Source: Plasmopara viticola
Taxonomy: Eukaryota > Oomycota > Peronosporomycetes > Peronosporales > Peronosporaceae
Assembly: GCA_001695595.3 (NCBI GenBank)
Contig: MBPM02000159.1
Span: 30,965-94,964 of the forward strand
DNA: 64,000 bases
Reading direction: 5' to 3'
A model generated the notes under the pieces. That model saw nothing but the letters and a program-made list of their open reading frames with translations, was not told where the DNA came from and made no database searches. The position numbers and the translations under genes are program-made. Position 1 is the first letter of the stretch, and each line of letters begins with the position of its first letter. Shown here piece by piece: positions 11,085-23,210 of the stretch.

Positions 11085-11361
11085 TGTTGGTATTACACTA
11101 CCCAACGCTGGTATGATTACGTATTCTTTAATATAGTCATGACGTCACGGTGTGACGTCACAGGAGAAGCTTCCAGAAGCTTCTAGAAGCCTTAAGAAGG
11201 TTCGAAAGGTTTTCATTGGTCTAGATAGACCAGGTGGCCGGTATAGGTTATATAGTATATGGAATGGGTGGCTTAGAGGTAGCATACAGTTTGCGAACTA
11301 AGGACCAATATAGATTCACTTCACAATTTGCTTTCAACCACACAAGCGGTCCAACTCAATA
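11085..11361 (+). repeat. 5' LTR of element A-right
   Basis: 277 bp from TGTTGG to CAATA, followed by the putative primer-binding site GGTTAATAGCCGC (11362-11374). Confidence 0.9.
11140..11208 (+). promoter_or_regulatory. Paired CRE sites and eight-unit heat-shock-element array in the LTR
   Basis: Two perfect TGACGTCA octamers lie at 11140-11147 and 11153-11160, 13 bp apart. They are followed by GAA/TTC units in exact 5-bp steps: GAA 11166, TTC 11171, GAA 11176, TTC 11181, GAA 11186, CTT 11191, GAA 11196 and TTC 11201. Seven of the eight match the nGAAn rule in alternating orientation. Heat shock factor and bZIP factors are the known readers of such sites. Use by this element is inference. 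Confidence 0.62.
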
Positions 11362-11374
11362 GGTTAATAGCCGC
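11362..11374 (+). promoter_or_regulatory. Putative primer-binding site of A-right
   Basis: GGTTAATAGCCGC directly after the 5' LTR, complementary with one mismatch to the anticodon arm of tRNA-Asn(GUU). Confidence 0.45.
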
Positions 11375-11410
11375 AAAAAGGTTTCAAGACCACCAGTCGC
11401 CACGCTCACC

Positions 11411-14400
11411 ATGACAAGCAAGCTAAGTCAAGTTCTCCTGGGTAGTGGAACCTACTTCCACCGGGAGTCCAACATGCGCATGACGTTGGCGCGCAAGGGA
11501 TTGCAGGCGCACGTTCAAGTCATCACGAAAGAGGAAGAGATGACTGAAGCTTGGCTGTTCAACGACGCTAAGGCACTGGGTATCATTGCTCAAGGCACAG
11601 AGCTGCAACACCAGACCAAGATACGATCGGCAACAACGGCGATGCACGCGTGGGTCAGCTTGCGAACCTTCTACAACCGAACCACGCTCTACAACCGTGT
11701 CGAGATGACACGTCGTCTGCATGATTTCAAGATGGAGAGTGGCTCGACGATGTCGAAGCACTTGGATGCTTCTGATGAGCTTGTTGTCGGCCTCCAGACA
11801 CTTGGAGAGCCTGTCGATGACTCTCGCAATGTTTTAAGTGTGGCCAAGTCGGACACTATAAGCGGGACTACCCGAAGCGTAGCGATGCCGAGGGAGAAGG
11901 TGCTGTGTTTGCTGCTGGTGAGCTGCGATGCGAAGAATAACTCATCGACAGTGGGCTACGTCGCATATGACACCACATCGGAGCGATCGTTTTGAGTACA
12001 AGGAGTTAAAGACTGGTCAAGAAGTCTCTATGCTGATGGTAAGAAGCTGCAAGTGGCTGGAGTGGGAACAGTCAAATTGAAAGGTCCGGACGGTCTACGG
12101 ATCAAGATGGTCGAGGTCCTGCACATACCAGAACTCGATAGACGACTGGTGTCAGTTGGAAAATTGGCAGGACGAGGCATGAGGGTGGAGATTCAAAGCT
12201 CATCCTGCATCATTTGGAGTGCCAAGCGCGCGATTGCAAGCGGCAAGAAGATTGGTAAGGCATACTTCCAGGATTATGAGCAAGAAGAAGCTCGGCTTGT
12301 GGAATACTCAGGGGCTATGAATGAGTGGGAACTTTGGCATGCTCGCTTCGGACACCCCGGAAAAGCTGGTATGGACAAGACACAGCGCGCCACGAGCGGT
12401 ATGCCAGCGGTCAAGCAGAGCATTCAGAAGCTGTGCAGTGGTTGCATGAAGGTCAAACAGACGGTCGATACCTTCCCGTCTCAGTCGCTGACAAGGACGT
12501 CACGTGTGTTAGAGCTTGTGCACAGAGACGTGATGGGACCGATGAAGACGGTCTCAAAGGGTGGTGCAAGATTCGTGTTGACTTTCGTGGACGACTACTC
12601 AAATTTGTGGTAGCGTATATTATGAAGCACAAAAGCGGGTGGCCGCAAAACTGAGCGAGTTCAAGGCATTCTACGAGAATCAATGGGACAAGCGCATAAA
12701 GTGTATACGGTCAAACAACGGGACGGAGTTTGTCAATAAGAAGATTGCCGATATATGTGCCCGTAATGGTATCGTGCACCAGCGGACAGTACCGTATAGC
12801 CCGCAGCAGAACGGCGTTGCTGAACGCATGAACCGCACGATCATGGAAAAGGCAAGGAGTATGCTGTACTACAAGGGTGTCGGCATGCAGTGGTGGGCAG
12901 AGGCGGTCAGTACGGCTGTGTACTTGATCAACAGATCCACAAACTCTGCAAATTCGGGCGTCACACCGTTCGAGTTGGGTTTCCAGTTGAAGCCAAGGAT
13001 TGAGCATTTGCGTGTGTTTGGATCGCAAGGCTATGCTCATATTGTCGATGCCAAGAGGACAAAAGTCGAGTTAAAGAGTTTTCGGTGTATATTCCTCAGG
13101 TACGCGGAGAACACCAAAGGATACAGAGTGTTCGATCTAGAAAGGTCGAAGGTTGTCATATCACGCTCCATAAGACTAGACGAGCGGGAAGTTGAAGGCA
13201 TATACGACTCAATGGTATCGGAGAAAGAATCAATCGTCAAGCATATTTGGGACACTGACGAAGCAGTGATTCCGATGGTTCGTCAATCAGATAGAGACGA
13301 GACAATGGAAGATGTCGAAGAAAGCGCTTCTGATATCGAGTTGGACGAGATGGAATCGACTTTATGTGATACAAATATCATCATACCTCAAATACTAGGT
13401 CCAGAAACTCAAGAAACAAGAGGTGATGAGATAACGGAATATCACGTTCCGAGACAAGCATTTCAGGAAAATCGGTTGGTGTTTCAACCGGAGCTGAATC
13501 GATCAAGACGCTTACGAGACAGAGCGCTGATGCTAGAGGATGGTGATGGCAGTGAAGACGCGTCAAAGGGCAGCGATAAACTACCTTCTCCGAAGCGTGC
13601 AAGAGTTGATGATGAAGGTCTTATTGCAGAGGCTGTATTGGCCTATGCTGCAAGTGTTGGTGAGGCGGACGACGCTCCATCAACATACAGTCAAGCATTT
13701 AAAAAGCAGCGACAATTGCAAATGGAACCAGGCGATGCAAGCGGAGCTCAAGGCGCACGCGGATAACGGATCCTGGACGCTGGTACCAAGACGACAAGTC
13801 ATTCGACCAATCGGTTGTAGATATATATTCGCCAAGAAGCGGAACGAGCACGGACAAGTGGTGCGCTACAAGGCTCGACTCGTCGCTAAGGGGTTCAAGC
13901 AGAAATTTGGTGTCAACTTCTTCGAGACGTACTCGCCCGTGGCAAACAAGAACTCGATCAGGGTCGTGCTAGCTGTGGTGGTGGCGAATGGGTTCGTAAC
14001 TGAGCAGCTGGATTGCGGCAACGGCGTTCCTGAATAGTAATCTCAAGGAAGTCGTGTACATGGAAGTACCAAATGGCATAGCCAATGCCGAGAAAATGAT
14101 GTGCAAGTTGGACAAGGCGATCTACGGTCTCAGGCAGGCTGCAAGTGCGTGGAACAAGACGATACATGCTGTGTTTTTAGAGATTGGATTTTGTAGCAGC
14201 GGAGCAGATCAGTGTGTCTACGTCAAGAGTCAAGATGGCAACTACGTCTATGTGTGTCTCTACGTTGACGACATGATCATTGCCGCCAAGACCAGCAGGG
14301 AGATTCAAGAGGCCAAGACAGCACTCAAGAGGTTTTATCGGATGAAGGAGCTAGGCAAGGCTAAAATTATTCTTGGTATGGAGATCATGACCGCAACGGC

Positions 14401-15233
14401 AGTACGCTGATGATTCGACAGACTCGATAAATCGATGATGTGGTCAGCCGTTTCAACCAAGAGGACGCAAAGGCAGTGGCTAACCCATGTGAGTCCGGTT
14501 TGAAGCTGTCAAAGATGCAATCACCAACGACGGAAGTCGAGAGAGCAGAAATGCAGTCGAAACCGTACAGGTCGTTGATCGGATGTGTGTTATATATCAC
14601 GACATGTACGCGCCCAGATGTGGCGTATGTCATCACCCAATTATCAAAATTTTTGGAGTTAAACAACATTGGAAGGTGGCCATTCGTGTTCTTCGGTATC
14701 TCAAGACGACACGTGAGTATGGGATTACATATGACGGCAGCGCTATTGAGGTGCAAGCTACAGCATACGCAGCCGCAGACTGGGGCAGCAACATTGACGA
14801 TCGCTCCGTGTCAGGGACGGTGGTTATGATTGGCGGCGCACCAGTCATCTTCAAGTCCAAGTATCAGCGTACGGTTGCTTTGAGCTCGGCGGAGGCGGAG
14901 TACATGGCTATAAGCTTGTGTACACAAGAAGTGCTTTGGGTCCGTGCGATGCTCAAGGATCTTGGTCATGAGCAAGTGGGAGCCACGTTGGTCTGGGAAG
15001 CCAATCAAGGTGCGATCGAACTTGCCAATAATGCGGGCTACAATGCTAGGACCAAGCGCGTCGACATTCGTCACCACATCATCCTGGAGAACGTGGCCCG
15101 AGACATCATCGTGGTGGAATACGTATCGACGGAGGGCCAGTTTGCGGACATGTTGACTAAGGGACTAGGGAGAAAGCGACTCGAATACTTGCTATACGCA
15201 AGTGGCATCAGACCAAGGCGCAACCAGCATTAG
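11411..15233 (+). pseudogene. Defective copia gag-pol of element A-right
   Basis: Gag (from the ATG at 11411) is open through GLQTLGEPVDDSR and then jumps, by the shared deletion, into the zinc-knuckle region out of frame. Protease and integrase N-terminus lie around 11850-12613, with a frameshift at DDYSNLW as in A-left. Integrase core and C-terminus follow at 12639-13766, with the catalytic Asp position reading SNNG. RT is split by the A-specific break at LDCGNGVPE (about 14020), and RT with YVDDM is at 14054-14410. RNase H lies at 14583-15233. The breaks near 12600, 14020 and 14425 are shared with A-left. Confidence 0.9.
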
Positions 15234-15246
15234 CAGTGAGTAAGAG

Positions 15247-15525
15247 TGTTGGTATTACACCACCTAATGCTTGTATGATTACGTATACTTTGATATAGTC
15301 ATGACGTCACGGTGTGACGTCACAGGAGAAGCTTCCAAACGCTTCTAGATGCCTTAGGCAGGTTTGAAAGCTTTTCATTGGTCTAGATAAACCATGTGGC
15401 CGGTATAGTTTATCTCGTATCTGGAATGAGTGGCTTAGAGGTAGCAAGCAGTTTGCGAACTAAGGACCAATATATTTATTCACGTCAAAATTTGCTTCCA
15501 ACCACACAAGCGGTCCAACTCAATA
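15247..15525 (+). repeat. 3' LTR of element A-right
   Basis: 279 bp, beginning TGTTGGTATTAC after a purine-rich tract and ending CAATA. Both TGACGTCA sites are retained and the GAA/TTC array is partly eroded. Confidence 0.88.
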
Positions 15526-15530
15526 GCTGA

Positions 15531-16610
15531 CGGCGTACTGAGCTTGTACCATTTAAAAGCTGTCTTCAATTTCTTTGTCAATCTAGTCGCTGGAAATGAA
15601 TTGTAAAAAATAGTTCTTGCAACCTTTGCGTCACAGCATTGTCGATGCAGTATACCTCGACTTTTGTTGTACAACTTGCAAGGTACTCACCCGTCGTGAT
15701 CGTCGAATTGTTGGTGCCCGCGTATTAAAGCATCCATTCTTATCGAAAAATTACTGTGTTTGAAAAAGAAGTAAATGAAAAATGTGTACGCATACAAATT
15801 TCTGTCAACATATCTGTTTAATAGTTATTAGAACTGCGCTTAAGCGACGGGTCTACTTCATAGCATCTTGTATTGAGCATGTTGGGGCAGATCGCTGACA
15901 CAAATAATGGCTCGCGGCTAACAAGTGTGCAAAATCTGTTGCGGTCGGCTTCCATGGCCTCGCATGCGAAGTTTTGCTTCACAACGCAATTTATGGGCAT
16001 TCGCAAACTTATCGCGCTGGAGATGCGGGACGGGTCAAAATACTAGAAAATCAAACTTCGGGCGCCCAATGTCGTTTGCAGCGGCGGAGATGAGGCATCG
16101 TGCCATCCATGCTTGTCCACATTATTAAGGGATACTTACTAAAACGTCAACTACACGTTCTTCCCTTTCACCGACGCAGTAATCACTTGTAAAGCGTTTT
16201 GGAGTGAAAGTGAAGATTTCGAAGTCAAAGTGAAGATTCGAGACAACCGTGGCTTGCGCGAAGCGAAAAAAAGTGTAGGGAAGAAAGACTGCGCCGGCTG
16301 AACGAAGAGATAAATAAAAAGCAATCGCTAAAGGATATTAAGCGCGCGTTTGTGGCAGTAGGTCCATACTCCAATGTCTGCGAAAAATATGGTAAGTTTA
16401 GTAACATAAGTCCAGAATTTTCGCTAATTTCTCCACAATGCGCCAGACCCTGACACATTTCAAACGACAGTAAGTTCAGAACAGCTAGAGCTCAAACTTA
16501 GTGAAGGGATGCTTGTCGGTGAACTTAAACGGCTTTGATTTGATATTTTTCAGTATGTGGAAGGATTCAATTTAACATCTTATTCTTTTTTATATCGGAT
16601 ATATTGAAAG
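15531..16610. other. Outer flank of palindrome A, right; no recognised gene
   Basis: Mirror of 4394-5467. One frame around 16250-16450 has a charged, coiled-coil-like stretch (REERLRRLNEEI), but it lacks a clear start and is not recognised. Confidence 0.55.
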
Positions 16611-16626
16611 GCAACAATATGCGAAG

Positions 16627-16785
16627 ATGACGTGCTCACCTGAGCAATACCTCGCTAACAAAGAGCGCTCTAAGGCAGCAGAGAAGCGCTGCTACCGGCG
16701 CACGCGCGACGCTCGCTTGTCGTACCATAAGAGCTACGGCGATAAAAATAGAGACCAAATTCGAGCTCGAAATCGTAAGCCTTAA
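16627..16785 (+). CDS. Small basic protein, 52 residues, possible relic of a virus-like gene
   Basis: ATG at 16627 to TAA at 16783, 52 codons with no interruption. It is rich in Lys, Arg and Tyr, with a repeating pattern (KERSKAAEKRCYRR, then YHKSYGDKNRDQ). Such Lys/Tyr/Arg-periodic segments occur in nuclease and structural proteins of large DNA viruses and related elements. It lies between palindrome A and the polymerase relic that starts near 17058, so it may belong to the same decayed element. Function unknown; this could be a fragment of a longer gene. Confidence 0.35.
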   Translation: MTCSPEQYLANKERSKAAEKRCYRRTRDARLSYHKSYGDKNRDQIRARNRKP

Positions 16786-17057
16786 ACCGATCTCATTGAA
16801 GACAAATCCGAACCTAACAACGAACGTGACTAAATCTACTTTTTTTGTTGAATAAGGCCAATGATGTCAATGACAATGGCTTAAAACCTCTAAATAGTAT
16901 TACCATATACTTGTAAATGACAGGTATCGAGTCCATCCTTATACAAGATCAAAGATTTATTGACAAGAATAGTATAGCCAAGCATATATAAGCAACATGT
17001 TAGCATACGTACTCGACGGATCAAAGACATTACATATCTAAGCTATCAAACAAGGTG

Positions 17058-18262
17058 GCAGCTACCGTGTTAAGGTGCGCATTAGATCGGATAGGACGGT
17101 TTATGTAAGCAGCGTTTCATCAGAGTTGGTAGCTAAGCAGCGTAATATTTCGAGTGAACCCCTTGAAAATCGCTTGTCGTCTAACTTCAAGGCTAACATT
17201 AGGTATCGTTTGTACAATGGTAATCGCATGGAATCAACCCGAATGAGGGTGTTGAACCTTTTTTTTTCTGCGACAAGCTCAAGAATACTCTTCCGACTCA
17301 GGTGAGTGCTTTTAAGGTAGATATTGCTTTCGGCTACGAACTTGTTAGCAAGGCCGATCTCGATGATACTGACTATGTGTTCAATGAGCTTGTCGCTATT
17401 AACAGCAAGGCTGGTATGCAATAAAAGGTTATTACAGATCTTCTGTTCTTTGAAGTTGGCTGACAGACGGAGCAACCTCAGCTCAGAGCATAGGCGCGAG
17501 GGCATCACTATGGTTAAGATTTTCCATCGCGACCATGCTCTTGAAGATAGCGACGCTGTAATTCTTAAGTTTTTTTGCAAAAAGTAGCATGGAATCAAGG
17601 TTCTTAAGACTAACAACAAGTGCGTCTTCCACTGCATTGCCTGGCACACAATCCAAAGCGCCAAAAAGGATCATCGCATAAGTAAGACTCGGATAAAGGG
17701 TGTATTACAGAGCCACTGCAATCTCAATCTAAGAAATTCAGGCCCATTGACCAACTACAGCCCGATGAGGTTGAGGATTGCTTGATCTCGGTACCAACGT
17801 ATATAATATAGATGCAGCTTCGGATAATGTAGAACGCATTTAAATCTCGGACAAGGGCATGACTCTATGAATATTTTATCGCACGAGAATCACGCTTGTT
17901 ACGTAAACAGCGTTGATATGCCTTAGTATAATTATTAATGTCCTGAGTATGAAATGTTTTTTGTCTGCGCCGAAAAGCTGAAAAATCACAAGAAGAATAT
18001 GTAAGAGCTTGTCAAGGTTGCGAGCTTCCCCTCTGAGACAAATATATTCAGAACACGATACGATCACTACTTACAAAGTATTTATCAAGGATGCTGACCA
18101 TTGTATAGATCGCTTCATTGATTATGACTTTGGGGCCATTTCTAAGCCTACCGCGACTTAACAGGGGATGATACTGTCTTTACGAACGAACACATTCCTG
18201 TGTCGGTATCAGTAGCAGGTAATTTAACCGAGGGGGTTCGTTGCTTTGTAGATGATGATGTC
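17058..18262 (+). pseudogene. Relic of Polinton-type (protein-primed) family-B DNA polymerase, N-terminal half
   Basis: Many stops and frameshifts, but ordered blocks can be read on the plus strand. They are a FKVDIAFGYELV block near 17310, TNNKCVFHCIAWH near 17610 and an HENHACYVN block near 17886. A C2H2-like segment (CPEYEMFFVCAEKLKNH) follows near 17945. Last come YDFGAI near 18125 and HIPVSVSVAGN...CFVDDD at 18190-18260, which correspond to the start of the exonuclease domain. The exonuclease-I acidic motif (normally D-x-E) is degenerate. The same block order recurs at 61226-62290. Such polymerases occur in Polintons/Mavericks and related virus-like elements. The copy is long dead. Confidence 0.7.
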
Positions 18263-20340
18263 TTAGCCGCTTTGAGATCGTTTGGCGCCTTGTAAAGGGT
18301 ATGGCCATTTCTTGAAGGATTTGGACTTAATGGCCATCAATGCGAACGATTTTATGGACTGCTTTGCTTCATCAAGCAGCTTCTTTACCATATGCCTGCT
18401 TTTGAGAAGGTATAATGCGCCTGATCTATAGTCAGACTCCTTCTCAATTTTTCCGGCATTCACCTGATTATGACTCAGATCTGCTTTCATTGATTTGCAT
18501 TTTGCTTCATTTGGGGTCCTACCAATCGAGCGACGAAACGTGGTATTATTATTTGCGATAACATCAGTAATGAGCCATTGCGTATTTCTCTTATGAGAAA
18601 TATTAGGTATTCTCTGTCCAAATGTTCTGTATAATCGTCAAAGTTTTTCACATAATTCCATGATCACCTCGGTCGTTGTTGAGTGGTCAAATCTCTTGGA
18701 TTTAAAGAGTCATTGGGTCTGCAAGTTGATAAACTTTCTACCGATTGGACTGCCAATACAAAATCGGGGTTTTCACATATGACGCAATTTTCAGAATTTT
18801 GTCGTTGGGAACATAAAAGTCGTATCTTCGCCTGATAAATAATACAATTTATCACAAGAAGTCGCATATCCGTCATAATTAATACAATGTGTCATTAAAA
18901 GTCGCATATTCGCCAGATTATTAATACAATATATCATTCTGCGATGAGTACTTAGGCACTTCATCTCCTTTTCAGCTTCCTGGTGATATACAGTAGGTCA
19001 CTATTCCAGCCATACGATGTCTTTGCTAATTAAGCAATTTCGTCTTTATCGTCGCCACGATCCAGCTATCTTGGACAGCTTCACTCTTGAAAATTTGAAG
19101 TGTAAGACATTGCATCAGCCACAGTGTTAGTGTGTCACCGTAAATTGACATAAATAAAGGCTGATATTAGTAAACGGATCATCCTGCTACTTAAAGATTT
19201 GTATTGCGTTTCCTAGGAGAAGGTTGAGTTTTATTCATAATTGTTATGACTGATATAGAGGGCAGGTAGTGGGCAAGCTTAGCTATTCAGCGATGACCAA
19301 ATTAAGTTGCTAGAAAAGCACAAGGCGTTTTATGCCTGCCCACACCAAATAATACTTCTGTGTCATGGATCAAGCCTACATCAAAGGCTGCACCTGGCCA
19401 TTAGGCTGCGAGTTAAGGAGGCTTACTCGTTAAATGGCTAATTTAGCAAAGAAGTCTTTGAAAGATCTCACATAATCGTTGCGATATTGCATGTGTACCG
19501 TTTGCGGTTCGCAATCGCCTCTTTTTGCGCGATAAATAGAGTTAAAGTTGGCGCGATCGCTTTGGCAAACACTTGCCTGAATCTGTGCATGATAAAATTG
19601 CAAAAGAGCCTGGAGGTAAGAGCATTGTTGCTAGGTTAAGGGGCTCTGTTAGCCAAATGTAATTTCTTATATTGCTTAAAATGTCGTCAGACTTATGGCC
19701 ATGCGGAAGTTCTCACTCATCAAGACAGAATTCCCGCGGCAATTTCTAGCGGTGTAAACGCGACCTGAATGCTTTTCTACAAATATTTCGCCAATGTTGA
19801 GGACTAAGAACAGTCAGGGGAATAAGCCTACATTATCCTTAGGCTGACCTTAGTGTTAACGATTGTGAGAGCGAGGTTGCGATAGCCTTTGCCACCAGCA
19901 TACAGAAGGGTACGGACACAAATTGCCGGTGCCCAAAAGGTGAACTCTTACGGACAATTTAAGGATGTACTTTATCCTAAAAAAAGGTCATGAAACGAAC
20001 AAAATGTTTATTTGCTAAGCGTACCAACAAGAATCTCCGAAAATTGTGCGTTGTGTGGCCCTTACGAGAGAAATTTCGTTCGTAAATTGAATGCGTAACA
20101 CCGGCTATGCGCATGCTCTTTAAACTGCATCCAACTCTGCTTAAATGATAAGATTCAGGGCTTAAGTAATCCGCAGCACCGTGGTTATCACGATTTGATT
20201 GCACAATCGATTCTGGGACTTAGTAAATATAATGATTGCTTGGTCTGTGATCAAAAAGTGCTTGACCAAAAGTTGCAATTTCTATAAGTAGTGATTAAAA
20301 GAGGATTCACCTCAGTAATGCCCTGGAACAGCAATGACAA
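18263..20340. other. Decayed DNA, no confident gene
   Basis: About 2 kb with no open frame above about 75 codons. Short readable stretches (for example RFGKHLPESVHDKIAKEPGG near 19555) suggest further relics downstream of the polymerase fragment, but I cannot assign them. The region is AT-rich and contains no repeat shared with the palindromes that I could see. Confidence 0.5.
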
Positions 20341-20354
20341 GCCAAGATTACGCG

Positions 20355-21244
20355 TTTGAGAGCGGTAATAAACTTACTCCCACCATGCCTCAAAGAAGTC
20401 ATCGTCTGTCTCAATGGTGGTGAAGCAATCTCAGTTTATAACCAAGTTGCTCGAGCGTTTTGGTCAAGTATCTGCTCATGGTCTCCGCAACCCAATGGTG
20501 ATCGGTCAAGATCTCAGCCCATTCGACAAGCACGGTGTATGCACAGACAAAAATAAGTACCGCGAACTAATCGGATCAATGCTGTACGTTGCCAATGCCA
20601 CACGTCCCGACATTGGCTTTGTGCTGTCGATTCTCTCTCAGTACCTCGATACGCCGCGTGAGATGCATTGGAATGCTGCGCTACGTGTACTTCACTACCT
20701 TAAGGCCGCTGATTCGATCGGCATTTACTACACGGCTAAGGGCAAGAATATCGTGACATACTGCGACACGAACTGGGGTGGTGATAAAGAGACGCGACGC
20801 TCGACGTCTGGTGTGATCGTGAACATGGCTGACGGTCCGGTCATTTACAAGAGCAAGCATCAAGCGACCGTCGCGTTATCAACTGCTGAAGCCGAGTACA
20901 TGGCTCTCGCACTTACCGCTCAAGAAGTACTGTGGCCGCGTTTCCTCCTCACAGAGATGGGTGTAAACGTGTCGAGTGCGTCGACGATCTACATGGACAA
21001 CCAGTCGGCGATTTGTATTGCAACAAACCACGGATACACCCCACGCGCCAAGCACATCGACCTCCGAGCTCACTTCGTCCGTGACCATGTCGAGAAGGGC
21101 ACCATCAAGGTGGATTACGTAACATCGGAGTCTCAGCAAGCGGATATGTTAACGAAGGCCATTACAACGCCGCGCTTTGTGGAGCTTCGTGACGCATGCG
21201 GACTCGTGGACTGTCAAGTTGAGGGGGAGTGCTACGACCTCTAA
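20355..21244 (+). pseudogene. 3' end of a second copia lineage: RT C-terminus and RNase H
   Basis: An open frame from 20414 to 21244 (276 codons) carries the RT thumb region (ATRPDIGFVLSILSQYL) and a complete RNase H with STAEAEYMALA, MDNQSAICIATNHGY and RAKHIDLRAHFVRDH. It closes with QQADMLTKAI. The gag, protease, integrase and RT core are missing, so the copy is 5'-truncated. The sequence differs from the other elements at most non-motif positions, so it is a separate lineage. A polypurine-like tract (GTTGAGGGGGAG) sits at the end of the frame, and a 3' LTR probably begins near 21249. Confidence 0.88.
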
Positions 21245-21248
21245 TTAG

Positions 21249-22930
21249 GTGTCCTACGGTATGTGTCAACTTGACATATAAGAGAATTAATCACATTCTA
21301 GAATATCGAGACCGAAGAACACGTGGCTACAGGTGAGGTAGAGCCGAAAGTTTGCTTTATCCTATGAATTGACTTTCATTTCTGCTCTGCGACAATCAAA
21401 TTGTTATAATCATGAGACTTTATGAAGTATGTTTACACGAGATACCGAGTAAATCTCGAGACATTCGAACAACAACTTGCAAAGATCAACGGGAAGCTCG
21501 TCGTCGATACTTATTGACCGAGAGTTGTTACGCAGTGGCTGGCTTTACAAGCAGGTGAATGTCATGTACGTATATGAAAAAGAGTCTTTATTGCACAAAT
21601 GTGAATAAACTTGAATTTTAGTAGGAAAGGGTGGAAACGACGATATTTTGTACTGATTAAGAGAACGAAGGTAGCAACAAGAGAGTAGTGGGCATCGCTG
21701 CAGTAACAATTTTGACAAGCCACGTGGAGATGTGCAGTTGCAGGATGGCATGCTGTCTGTACGCTTTCTAGAAATGAAACCAAGCGAGCGCTCTGAGGCA
21801 GCTGGTGAGGAATTTTTGTTTGTCTGCTCTGGATCGAGCGACGACGGTGCGATTACCTGAATCTATTTACTGCAGCATTTGTCAGGCGGTGGAAACAGGA
21901 CTATCTCGCCTTCTGCATTTTTATTCAGCTCATTGTCCAATACCAAGCAATTTCAATCGGTGGATGGGTTAAATAGTCACTAGCACGGTCGATGCACGGA
22001 GCATTCGCATTGTCGTAGAGCTGCGGCGAGTGCTGCACACAAGCAAGTCACCGGAGGCAATGGTATTTCAAAAGCTCTATTAGCTCTTTCGATCCACGAA
22101 ACCCATGTACGAAATTCACGCAACCCTGAATACTGAAAGTTTTGATGTTATAATCTTACAAAGATCCTTGATTGTTGCAGCCAACCAACGTTCAAAACTA
22201 AAGGTAAAGGCGGTTTTGGCCCTGTATATTGAGGGGTGCTATAAAAAGTGGGGTATGGCGTGATTAACGAAAACTATAGCGACTCCCTAATAAAAAGGGT
22301 GTATAAACACTGTGCGGAGTGCGCCAGTCTACTTGAACAGCCAAAGCGACATAAGCAAATTTTATGATTTATTATTATAAAATGGCTCGAGTAAGAGGAA
22401 CGCAAAGTACTGTGTCAAACCGCGACGAGCAACATACTAGCACTCGGACAGCTTTCAATGGCACATAAATCAAGAGTCATAATGGACTCGAAGGTTGAAA
22501 GTACTGCATAGCTGCAGTCTCTAAAAATCATTGATTTGGCTTAAAGCAGCCCTCGGCTTCCGTCTAGTAAGCCGTGCGTCCGATTCTAGTCACAAGGGTG
22601 ATCGATGCGACCGTGAGAGCCTTTAAATATAGAATCGAGAGGTGGAAGCGCAATTAGATGGGTATAAACATATTGCACCAATGCACAATGCTGTAATTCT
22701 ACAACATATTCACTATCAGAATTTTCGCTCCCAATTCAGCTTTAAAAACGGTCAACAAAATCTTAAGGGTGATACAGCTGCTTAAGCCGATGCAATGATT
22801 AAGATGACTGTCGGCCTACTTGGGACGCTATTTATTTCCGATCGTAGTTTAAAGGAATGATGCAAGTGCATCGCATAACAACGAATTACTGTTTTCTATT
22901 ACTTTAGGAGTAAGACACATTGCTTGATAT
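21249..22930. other. Unassigned region downstream of the copia fragment
   Basis: The first part may be the 3' LTR of the truncated copia copy (start TGTCCTACGG), but no partner LTR is present to prove it. The rest has no convincing reading frame or repeat that I recognise. Confidence 0.4.
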
Positions 22931-22939
22931 TTTAAGACG

Positions 22940-23210
22940 GCATTGGACCTCTTGGATTGCCGTTAAGTGGATAAAATGGAGATGATGTGTTTGCTATCAT
23001 GTAGTAAAGACATTGGATACTCCCCCTTGTCAAAGCGGCTGCTCAAATTTGTCGCAAGGACGTCTTGTCGTGTAGACCAAATGTAGATGGTTTATGCGAC
23101 CAATGGTGCGGCATTGGACCTCGCGACAGGTACAAAGAATCTAACGATCTTGCGAATTTAAGAATATACTACCGGCATGTAAACGAAAGCTTTGCAAACA
23201 TGGATAGCCT
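22940..23210 (+). repeat. Direct repeat, copy 1, upstream of the MAPEG pseudogene
   Basis: Matches 23930-24215 in the same orientation with scattered differences. Shared landmarks are GGACGTCTTGTCGTGT, GGTGCGGCATTGGACC and ACATGGATAGCCT. The two copies lie about 1 kb apart and bracket the MAPEG pseudogene. Confidence 0.75.

Larger units (their letters stand above)
11085..15525 (+). mobile_element. Copia element A-right (defective), 277-279-bp LTRs
   Basis: Mirror copy of element A-left, with LTRs at 11085-11361 and 15247-15525. The 3' side is followed by GCTGA (complement of TCAGC), but the 5' flank reads GGTGAT, so no matching TSD surrounds this copy. This fits an inverted duplication of the left element rather than an independent insertion. 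Confidence 0.92.
11085..16610. repeat. Palindrome A, right arm (5,526 bp)
   Basis: Reverse-complement copy of 4394-9919. It begins exactly at the TG terminus of an LTR and runs through a complete copia element into the mirrored flank. Similarity to the left arm ends near 16610, where the left arm is interrupted by element 1. Confidence 0.93.
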
